Shown piece by piece: positions 1 through 4,877 of a DNA stretch of 5,762 nucleotides. Source of the DNA: Clostridiales bacterium (GTDB lineage: Bacteria > Bacillota > Clostridia > Christensenellales > Aristaeellaceae); contig SFOF01000147.1 in assembly GCA_004552515.1 (NCBI GenBank), positions 1 through 5,762 on the forward strand. Direction: 5' to 3'. Made by a program: the position numbers and the translations under genes. The notes under the pieces are model-generated. The model was not told the DNA's origin and did no database searches. It saw only the letters and a program-made list of their open reading frames with translations. Every line of letters begins with the position of its first letter. The stretch's first letter is position 1.

Positions 1-34
1 CGCCATGCAAATATTCGACAATGAATTTACTTGC

Positions 35-49
35 TTTTTGCCGCAAAAA
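35..49. repeat. Perfect inverted repeat upstream of the AraC-type regulator
   Basis: Arms TTTTTGC (35-41) and GCAAAAA (43-49) are exact reverse complements around one central C. With so small a centre it looks more like a DNA-binding palindrome than an RNA hairpin. It lies roughly 40-50 bases upstream of the likely transcription start, a usual place for a regulator site. It could instead be part of the tail of an upstream gene outside the window, but no GC-rich terminator stem is seen. Confidence 0.4.
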
Positions 50-55
50 TATGGC

Positions 56-71
56 CTTTCCTGACGGAAAG
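56..71. repeat. Inverted repeat in the promoter spacer (possible operator)
   Basis: Arms CTTTCC (56-61) and GGAAAG (66-71) are exact reverse complements separated by TGAC. The repeat ends four bases before the proposed -10 hexamer, so a bound protein would cover the -35 region and spacer. That position is typical for a repressor or autoregulation site. The dyad is seen in the sequence; the operator role is inferred. Confidence 0.4.
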
Positions 72-80
72 TGATAAAAT
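72..80 (+). promoter_or_regulatory. Extended -10 promoter of the AraC-type regulator gene
   Basis: TGA-TAAAAT gives an extended -10 element (TGn followed by a hexamer with five of six matches to TATAAT). No good -35 is visible at the usual distance (TGGCCT sits at 52-57). Transcription would start near 87, leaving a leader of about 43 bases. A second AT-rich stretch with TATGAT at 88-93 is an alternative -10. Confidence 0.4.
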
Positions 81-129
81 AGCGACATATGATAAATTGC
101 CCGTTAATGGCGAGGAGTGAGGTCGCAGC

Positions 130-2013
130 ATGGATTCAACCGAAAAGCGCCGCCCGTTTGGAGAACGCGTCCGGCGTCTGTTCCACAGAAAATATCTCCT
201 GCGGCTGATCCTGACTTCCATGACGCTCTTTCTCATTCCGTGCAGCATCGCCATGTCGGCGATGCTGCGGCGCTCCTACAACGAGGTGCAGCGCGCCAAT
301 GAAAACAGCGCTCTCGCGCTGACCGACGCGTTTTCCGAGCGGTTTGTCGACAAGCTCGTCCTTTTGCAGAACGAGGCCTATCAGATCGCCGAAAACAGTC
401 GGGACAGCCAGAGCGCGCTGTTCTGCCTGCAAATTCCCAGTCTGGAGCAGAGTCCCTACTACTATTATACGTTCATGAACGCGCTCGACCAGTACAGCGG
501 CACGAACTTTGGCCTTTACTATGCCGAGGACGACTGCCTGATTACGCGCCGCGGCAAATACGGCGCGTACGGCTACGCCCGATACTACCTCGGGCTGAAG
601 AGCGATGCGCTGATCAATCGCATGTGCGCCTTTATGGCCAACAAAAGCGGCAAGACGCTCTCCTTCTGTCCGCTCTATGATGAGAATACCTGCATGGTAT
701 ATGCCGCCGTGCGCGTGCGGCTGGGGCTGACGCGCGAGAGCGTGCTGCTCTTCGCCCGTCTGGACGAGCTGTTCTCCGCCGAGGTGCAGCCATCCGCCAT
801 GCACTATGCCGTGCTGGATGCGGAGACCAACGCGCTGATCTATACGACCTCGACCGATTATTTCATTGATTTTTCCGATTTTGACGCGGAGAGGACGGTT
901 CAGTCGCTGACGCGGGCGGGGACGACCTGGCGTGTGTTCCAGTCCGGGCGCGATTATCTGGGCTATCGCTATGTCGGCGTGATGCCGGAGGAGAGCCTGA
1001 CGAGCAGCCTGAACCAGTTCTATGATATGGCGCGGCGCGTGCTGTTCTTTTTCGGGATTTCGCTGCTGATTTCCATGGCGCTGCTGATCTATGTGACCTA
1101 CAATCCGATTTACCGGCTGGCCAAGTCGCTTTCCGGCTCGGCGGAGGGCAGCGAGCTGGAGGTCATTTCCCGCTCGTTCGAGCAGGTCAACGATGAAAAA
1201 TCCGAGCTGAACATGATGGTCATTGATCTGCTGCTGAGCAATCTCCTCTATGGTCATCCGATTGCCGAGAGCGATCTGGAGAACCTCGGTCTGTCGCGCT
1301 ATACGGGCTGCTTCGGCGTGCTGACGTTCTCGCCGCAGCGGCTCAACACCATCGAGCGCCGGACGCTGACCGCCGAGATTTCCGCGCGGCTGCACATCAC
1401 CTGCTATATCACCGACATTCCCGGCAGAGACCACACGGTGATGATTTATTTGATCGCGGGCGAGCGCAATGCGGTGCTGCTGGATTACATGACCGCCTAT
1501 CTCAGGCGGCGCGCTCCGGAGCCGTTCGAACTGCGCAGCGGCCGCGTTGTGCACAGCATCAACGACATTCACATCTCCTATGCCGACTGTCTGAGCACGC
1601 CCGACGATGCGCCGCTTAAGCCGGAGCAAAGCGCGAAGGATGACGGCAATGCAAAGAGCATCGAGCAGCTGCGCGACCGGATCCTTGCCTACCTTCAGGA
1701 GAATTTCAGGGATCCCAATCTGTCCCAGAGCGCCGTGGCCGACGCGTTCGGCATATCGGTCTATACGCTCAGCCGCCTGTTCAAAAATCAGGTTGGCCTG
1801 GGATTTTCGGAATATGTCACCGGCAAGAGGCTGGACAGCGCCAAGGAAATGCTGCTCACAACGCGCCTGCCGGTCAACGTCATCGCGGAGAACGTCGGCA
1901 TTCCCAGTCTCAGCTATTTTTCGCGGCTGTTCAAGCTCAACTTCGGTGTGTCTCCCGCCAAATACCGCAGCGAGGCCGGTACGCTCGACGAAACCGGCAC
2001 GCCCTTCTCATAA
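130..2013 (+). CDS. Transmembrane AraC-family transcriptional regulator with an extracytoplasmic sensor region
   Basis: A 627-residue one-component regulator that probably senses an external signal and binds DNA from the membrane. Residues 1-25 are basic and cytoplasmic; a first membrane helix spans about 26-46; residues 47-303 form an extracytoplasmic region of the size of a Cache-like sensor; a second helix spans about 304-322. A cytoplasmic linker (about 325-509) precedes a C-terminal AraC DNA-binding domain (about 510-613). That domain has two helix-turn-helix units: the first at 531-552, with AVADAFGIS and LSRLFK, and the second at 584-602, with AENVGI and YFSRLFK, ending in the family-typical SPAKYR. 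The layout matches Bacillus YesS/YtdP-type regulators, which often control carbohydrate uptake and breakdown genes. No HAMP or receiver domain is recognised. The ATG at 130 has TGAGGT six bases upstream and a better GAGGAG twelve bases upstream. The ligand is unknown; the GH13 gene downstream is a candidate target by proximity only. Confidence 0.93.
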   Translation: MDSTEKRRPFGERVRRLFHRKYLLRLILTSMTLFLIPCSIAMSAMLRRSYNEVQRANENSALALTDAFSERFVDKLVLLQNEAYQIAENSRDSQSALFCLQIPSLEQSPYYYYTFMNALDQYSGTNFGLYYAEDDCLITRRGKYGAYGYARYYLGLKSDALINRMCAFMANKSGKTLSFCPLYDENTCMVYAAVRVRLGLTRESVLLFARLDELFSAEVQPSAMHYAVLDAETNALIYTTSTDYFIDFSDFDAERTVQSLTRAGTTWRVFQSGRDYLGYRYVGVMPEESLTSSLNQFYDMARRVLFFFGISLLISMALLIYVTYNPIYRLAKSLSGSAEGSELEVISRSFEQVNDEKSELNMMVIDLLLSNLLYGHPIAESDLENLGLSRYTGCFGVLTFSPQRLNTIERRTLTAEISARLHITCYITDIPGRDHTVMIYLIAGERNAVLLDYMTAYLRRRAPEPFELRSGRVVHSINDIHISYADCLSTPDDAPLKPEQSAKDDGNAKSIEQLRDRILAYLQENFRDPNLSQSAVADAFGISVYTLSRLFKNQVGLGFSEYVTGKRLDSAKEMLLTTRLPVNVIAENVGIPSLSYFSRLFKLNFGVSPAKYRSEAGTLDETGTPFS

Positions 2014-2044
2014 AAAATTTTTTCATGCTCAGTCAACCTCACGC

Positions 2045-2073
2045 TTCTCAGCGCGTCTAATATGGTATAAAAT
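2045..2073 (+). promoter_or_regulatory. Sigma-A-like promoter of the membrane-anchored protein gene
   Basis: TTCTCA at 2045-2050 matches four of six bases of the -35 consensus and is followed after 17 bases by TAAAAT at 2068-2073. Read two bases earlier, the -10 is TATAAA preceded by TGG, an extended -10. Either reading puts the transcript start near 2080, giving a leader of about 24 bases before the ATG at 2104. The gene therefore need not depend on readthrough from the regulator gene. Confidence 0.55.
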
Positions 2074-2092
2074 GCCGCGTCTGCGCGCTGAG
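2047..2092. repeat. 9-bp inverted repeat bracketing the promoter and touching the ribosome binding site
   Basis: CTCAGCGCG at 2047-2055 and CGCGCTGAG at 2084-2092 are perfect reverse complements 28 bases apart. The left arm overlaps the proposed -35. The right arm overlaps the first two bases of the AGGAGG ribosome binding site at 2091-2096. In an RNA reading through from the upstream gene the arms could pair and partly mask that site; an RNA started at the local promoter would lack the left arm. Confidence 0.45.
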
Positions 2093-2103
2093 GAGGCGAC
2101 CGT

Positions 2104-2685
2104 ATGTCTCAGGATATGTCCGATGCTTTGCCGCGTTCCGTCCGGTCTGTCCGGCGCGCGGTCGGCCTGACGGTGATCGTGCTTTTCGGCGCGCTGGCCG
2201 CCGCGGGGCTTGCGCTTGCGTATATGGCGGGCGCCGCGCCGGATACCATAACGCCGGCCGCCCGTCCGACCGCCGAAATCGACGGCGCGCGGCGCTTCGA
2301 GCTGCCTGGGCGCACGGTCATACTGAACCGGCTCGCGCTCAGCGATACCGCTACGGCGATCGAGTACGACGTGATCGCCGACGAGCGCATCGAGCCGAAA
2401 TGCGCGTGGTATCTGATCTTCGATCAGGACGGCTGTCTGCTGAACATCGATTACGCGTTGAGCCTGTCGATCGACGCGCATGAAGAGAGCGGCTATGATA
2501 CGCCGGTCATCAGCCTGTCGGTAAGCGGCCGCGCCCTGCCCGACGCGGTGACGAGCCTGCGCTTCGTGCCGGTGCGCGCGCTGGACCGGCTGGACGGCGA
2601 GGCGGCTGAGGATTACTATCAGCGCATGGCGGCGCTGGCCGGGGATGGCGAGTGCTTCACCGTTTCGCTCGACAATCTGGAATGA
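2104..2685 (+). CDS. Single-pass membrane protein with an extracytoplasmic domain (DUF4179/DUF5643-like), function unknown
   Basis: A 193-residue protein of unknown function. A short cytoplasmic end with arginines at 11, 14, 17 and 18 precedes one hydrophobic helix (about 19-41, rich in Ala, Leu, Val and Gly), so the remainder should lie outside the membrane. There is no lipobox cysteine after the helix. After a Pro/Ala/Thr linker (about 45-58), residues 60-193 look like a beta-sandwich. The stretch around 67-89, with TVILNRLALSDTATAIEYDV, resembles the strand pattern of DUF4179/DUF5643-type domains in Firmicutes surface and anti-sigma proteins; this is pattern recognition, not a search result. 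No sigma-factor gene is adjacent, so an anti-sigma role is not supported. The start is supported by AGGAGG seven bases upstream and by a promoter just before it. Confidence 0.85.
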   Translation: MSQDMSDALPRSVRSVRRAVGLTVIVLFGALAAAGLALAYMAGAAPDTITPAARPTAEIDGARRFELPGRTVILNRLALSDTATAIEYDVIADERIEPKCAWYLIFDQDGCLLNIDYALSLSIDAHEESGYDTPVISLSVSGRALPDAVTSLRFVPVRALDRLDGEAAEDYYQRMAALAGDGECFTVSLDNLE

Positions 2686-2741
2686 TCAACATCGAATAGA
2701 CCTTCTCGACGCGGGACATACTGCGCGGGGAGGTGTTTTTT

Positions 2742-2948
2742 ATGCGGCGGAGAGAGATTTCACTCGAGGGCGGGCTGAAGCCCATGATGCGCGCGCGGGA
2801 GGCCATTTCGGCCATTCACGGCGTTGTGGCGGCCGAGCCGGTGCCGGGCAAGGCGGCGCTGTGCGTGTGGCGAAGCGACGATGTGAGCGACGAGGCGCTG
2901 CTTTCGGCGGCGGGAAAGAGCGGCGCGCGGGCGCGGATTATCCGCTGA
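2742..2948 (+). CDS. Small HMA-like (ferredoxin-fold) protein lacking the CxxC metal site
   Basis: A 68-residue protein with no certain family. Its pattern fits a beta-alpha-beta-beta-alpha-beta fold: strand REISLEG (4-10), helix about 15-26, IHGV turn (25-28), strand about 38-43 (AALCVW), then DDVSDEALLSAAGKSGARARII, very like the C-terminal half of heavy-metal-associated domains (vs-x-e-x-L-x-x-A-x-x-x-G). The usual GMTCxxC metal loop is replaced by GLKPMMR, the first helix is about one turn short, and the only cysteine is C41 inside a strand. Copper or mercury carriage by the classical site is therefore unlikely; a protein- or ligand-binding role is possible. ATG 2742 is preferred over the in-frame GTG at 2733 because GGGGAGG (2727-2733) sits eight bases before the ATG and overlaps the GTG. 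No promoter is obvious in the 56-base gap, so it is probably co-transcribed with the gene before it. Confidence 0.75.
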   Translation: MRRREISLEGGLKPMMRAREAISAIHGVVAAEPVPGKAALCVWRSDDVSDEALLSAAGKSGARARIIR

Positions 2949-2978
2949 GGCGGCCAAATGCGGAAGATTGTTTCCAAA

Positions 2979-2993
2979 ATGCGTAATATGCGT
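2979..2993. repeat. Direct repeat ATGCGT upstream of the GH13 promoter
   Basis: ATGCGT occurs at 2979-2984 and again at 2988-2993, nine bases apart, with a further ATGCG at 2959-2963. The pair lies about 38-53 bases before the likely transcription start, just upstream of where a -35 would be. Tandem half-sites here are what an AraC-type activator could use, but the repeats are short and the role is inferred. Confidence 0.3.
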
Positions 2994-3015
2994 GAGGCGC
3001 GTATTCCGCCCGGTG

Positions 3016-3024
3016 TGCTACAAT
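3016..3024 (+). promoter_or_regulatory. Extended -10 promoter of the GH13 gene, without a clear -35
   Basis: TGC-TACAAT is an extended -10 with five of six matches to TATAAT. The region 15-19 bases upstream is GC-rich (GAGGCGCG) and has no -35-like hexamer, which would suit an activator-dependent promoter. The start would fall near 3031, giving a leader of about 53 bases. The leader has a weak hairpin (GAGAG at 3045-3049 with CTCTC at 3055-3059) and TCTGAAG repeated at 3028-3034 and 3058-3064. Confidence 0.5.
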
Positions 3025-3083
3025 ACTTCTGAAGCATGAAACCTGAGAGTACGGCTCTCTGAAGATACGAAGGAGGATACGAT

Positions 3084-4358
3084 ATGGTCATCTATCAGAT
3101 TTTTCTGCGCGCCATGACGCGGGAAGGCACGCTGCGCGCCGCCGAGGCGCATCTGGAGGAAATCGCCGCACTGGGCACGGACGTGGTGTATCTCTGCCCC
3201 GTTGTGCAAGCGGATGACGACGAAAATCTCGAGTATTGGAGCGAGCGCCAGAAGAAGGCTGGCTTCAACAATCCGCGCAACCCCTATCGCATGAAGGACT
3301 ATTTTGCAATCGATCCGGAATACGGCGACGATGACGCGCTCCGCTCGTTTGTGCAGCATACGCACGCGCTGGGCATGAAGGTCATGCTGGATCTGGTGTA
3401 TTTCCACTGCGGGCCGATGGCGGTGTTCTTGAAGGCGCATCCCGACTACATCGTGCGCCGCGCGGACGGCTCGCCCGACACAGGCGTGTGGTGCTTCCCG
3501 AAGCTGAATTACACTAATCCGGCGCTGCGCGAATATATGTACGGCAATATGACCTATTTCATCGAGAAGTTCGATGTGGACGGCTATCGCTGCGATGTGG
3601 GCGATCTGGTGCCGGAGTTCTTCTGGAAGGAGGGCATACGCCGCTGCCGCCTGCTCAAAACGGACTTTCTGATGCTCAACGAGGGGCGTCCCGATCCGGT
3701 GAAGGATGCGGGCTTCGACTGGTTCTATGGCTTTGAATGGACGCGCGCCTGGCTCGATATGTTCCTGAACGATCGGGGCGCTGAAGAGCTGAAGGCGGCG
3801 CATGAGAAATTCGCGGGCGGCTATCCCTATCTGCGCGCGCTGACCAATCACGACTATGCCAACGACGTGTACGAGCGCCGCTACGATGTGGTTCAGTCCT
3901 CCGAGCGCGTCGATCTCTCATTCGTCGTCAACGCGCTGATCGACGGCGTGATGTTCCTCTATAACGGCGACGAGGTGTGCGACGATCACCGCCACAGCAT
4001 CTGGTTCAGCCGCGATTACAGCGGCGGACTGGACTGCACGGTCGACTGGGCGCGCTCGGATACGCCCGAGGCTGAGCGACGGCGCGCGCTGATACGCGAT
4101 CTCATCGCGCTGAGAAAGAGTGAGCCGTTCACGTCCGGAAAGACGGTCTGGCTGGAAGCAAACGGCGACAGGCTGGCCTTTGCGCGCGAGAAGGACGGCC
4201 GGCGCGCCGTCGTGGCGGTCAATTTCGGCGCGGGGCATGAGGCGTTCGCGCTGCCCGGCGCGGCGGAGAAAACGCTGATCGGCCGCGGCGCGCAGCTGAG
4301 CGGCGAGACGCTGACGCTCGCGCCCTATGGATACGCGGCCGTCCTGCTGAAGGATTGA
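3084..4358 (+). CDS. GH13 (alpha-amylase family) glycoside hydrolase, probably cytoplasmic
   Basis: A 424-residue enzyme expected to hydrolyse or transfer alpha-glucosidic linkages. The TIM barrel begins at once (MVIYQIFLRAMT, then LGTDVVYLCPV near 30-40), and NPYRMKDYFAIDPEYG near 66-82 is typical of the family. Conserved region I is DLVYFH (D103, H108); region II is GYRCD, with the likely nucleophile D171 and R169; region III is LNEGRP, with acid/base E200; region IV is TNHD, with H256 and the third carboxylate D257. The catalytic triad is therefore intact. A small beta domain fills about 345-424. There is no signal peptide, so it probably acts inside the cell on imported oligosaccharides. 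It is short for GH13, with a small domain B, and has Phe where the motif DxxxNH normally has Asn. Specificity (glucosidase, maltodextrin hydrolase, phosphorylase or other) cannot be assigned. AGGAGG (3071-3076) seven bases before the ATG fixes the start. No transporter gene is adjacent. Confidence 0.95.
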   Translation: MVIYQIFLRAMTREGTLRAAEAHLEEIAALGTDVVYLCPVVQADDDENLEYWSERQKKAGFNNPRNPYRMKDYFAIDPEYGDDDALRSFVQHTHALGMKVMLDLVYFHCGPMAVFLKAHPDYIVRRADGSPDTGVWCFPKLNYTNPALREYMYGNMTYFIEKFDVDGYRCDVGDLVPEFFWKEGIRRCRLLKTDFLMLNEGRPDPVKDAGFDWFYGFEWTRAWLDMFLNDRGAEELKAAHEKFAGGYPYLRALTNHDYANDVYERRYDVVQSSERVDLSFVVNALIDGVMFLYNGDEVCDDHRHSIWFSRDYSGGLDCTVDWARSDTPEAERRRALIRDLIALRKSEPFTSGKTVWLEANGDRLAFAREKDGRRAVVAVNFGAGHEAFALPGAAEKTLIGRGAQLSGETLTLAPYGYAAVLLKD

Positions 4359-4378
4359 ACGTCTTTCCAAACACGCTC

Positions 4379-4407
4379 TTGATTTTATAGGCGGGATCGG
4401 CTATAAT
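4379..4407 (+). promoter_or_regulatory. Strong sigma-A promoter of the DUF1292-like gene
   Basis: TTGATT (4379-4384) is followed after exactly 17 bases by a perfect TATAAT (4402-4407). This is the best promoter in the window. Transcription should start near 4414, giving a leader of about 39 bases. It lies entirely in the gap after the GH13 stop codon, so the next gene is probably transcribed independently and constitutively. Confidence 0.8.
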
Positions 4408-4421
4408 ACCATCAGCGACGC

Positions 4422-4435
4422 GGGCCGCACGGCCC
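4422..4435 (+). repeat. Small GC hairpin in the leader of the DUF1292-like gene
   Basis: GGGCC (4422-4426) and GGCCC (4431-4435) can pair around the loop GCAC, giving a five-base-pair all-GC stem; an extra G-C pair would shrink the loop to two bases. It sits about eight bases from the predicted 5' end and four bases before AGGAGG. Only three T residues follow, so it is not a convincing terminator; a 5' stabilising hairpin is a possible role. Confidence 0.4.
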
Positions 4436-4452
4436 TTTAGGAGGATGTTTTG

Positions 4453-4785
4453 ATGCAGAATAATAACCAGGAGCCGGAAATCTTCGTCTTTACCGACGAG
4501 GAAGGCAACGACGTGACCGTACAGGTTCTGGAGTATTTCTACTATAACGGCAAGGAATACGCCGTCATGACCGAGCTGACCGAGGAGCAGGCCGCCTGCG
4601 CGTGCGATCCCGATCAGCCCTGCGACTGCGGCGACGCCGAGGTGTTCTTCATGGAGGTTGTGCCGATCGAGGGCGACGACGAGAACGTCGAGTTCACCGC
4701 CGTCGAGGACGACGATCTGGCCGATAAGCTGTTTGAGATCGTCAGCGCCAATTACAACGAGGACGGCGCCGGGGACGAGGAATAA
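4453..4785 (+). CDS. DUF1292-like acidic protein with a four-cysteine insertion
   Basis: A 110-residue, very acidic, probably cytoplasmic protein of the YrzB/DUF1292 type common in Firmicutes, whose function is unknown. The family pattern is visible in residues 9-41: IFVFTDEEGNDVTVQVLEYF, then NGKEYAVMTEL. The second half of the fold appears as EVFFMEVVPIEGDDENVEFTAVED (63-86), followed by a C-terminal helix (LADKLFEIVSANY, 89-101). Between the halves lies CACDPDQPCDC (49-59), a C-x-C-x5-C-x-C cluster that could bind a metal; the classic short family members I know lack it. The ATG at 4453 has AGGAGG (4439-4444) eight bases upstream. A TTG three bases earlier is in frame but less likely. The gene has its own promoter and is followed 12 bases later by a terminator, so it is a single-gene unit. 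Confidence 0.9.
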   Translation: MQNNNQEPEIFVFTDEEGNDVTVQVLEYFYYNGKEYAVMTELTEEQAACACDPDQPCDCGDAEVFFMEVVPIEGDDENVEFTAVEDDDLADKLFEIVSANYNEDGAGDEE

Positions 4786-4797
4786 CCGTTCCATTTT

Positions 4798-4835
4798 GCG
4801 GCCGGAAGGAGCGCGTCTTTTTCTGGCCGCTTTTT
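4798..4835 (+). terminator. Strong intrinsic terminator after the DUF1292-like gene
   Basis: GCGGCC (4798-4803) pairs with GGCCGC (4825-4830). Pairing continues inward through GGAAGGAG against CTTTTTCT (G-C, A-T and G-T pairs), for about 14 base pairs around a CGCGT loop. TTTTT follows directly at 4831-4835. The stem-plus-T-run works on the + strand only; the other flank reads CAAAATGG on the opposite strand. Confidence 0.9.
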
Positions 4836-4877
4836 GATGATGTTTTCACAAGACACGCAGAGAGGACGCTGTAAACG

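Noticed and set aside
136..1629. Long open reading frame on the - strand (497 codons) opposite the AraC-type gene
   Set aside because: It lies fully inside a gene with clear AraC domains. Its protein is a low-complexity mix rich in Arg, His, Ala and Gln, typical of the antisense of GC-rich codons, and shows no known motif.
1975..2023. Possible terminator after the AraC gene: GCCGGT/ACCGGC stem followed by AAAAAATTTTTT
   Set aside because: The arms pair perfectly, but the loop is 12 bases and the T run begins 19 bases after the stem, so it does not fit an intrinsic terminator. The A6T6 run at the stop codon may only bend DNA.
1607..2170. Alternative + strand frame (187 codons) across the end of the AraC gene and the next gap
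   Set aside because: It overlaps the AraC DNA-binding domain in another frame, runs through a promoter and encodes an Arg/Ser/Pro-rich product typical of a frame shadow.
2942..2953. CCGC-TGAG-GCGG hairpin at the stop codon of the HMA-like gene
   Set aside because: The stem has only four pairs and is followed by CCAAATG with no T run.
3036..3048. Possible catabolite-control (cre) site before the GH13 gene
   Set aside because: ATGAAACCTGAGA shares the left half with the cre consensus but lacks its central CG and the right half.
3018..3851. Open reading frame on the - strand (277 codons) opposite the GH13 gene
   Set aside because: It is a shadow of the GH13 reading frame; the opposite strand carries catalytic motifs and a good ribosome binding site.
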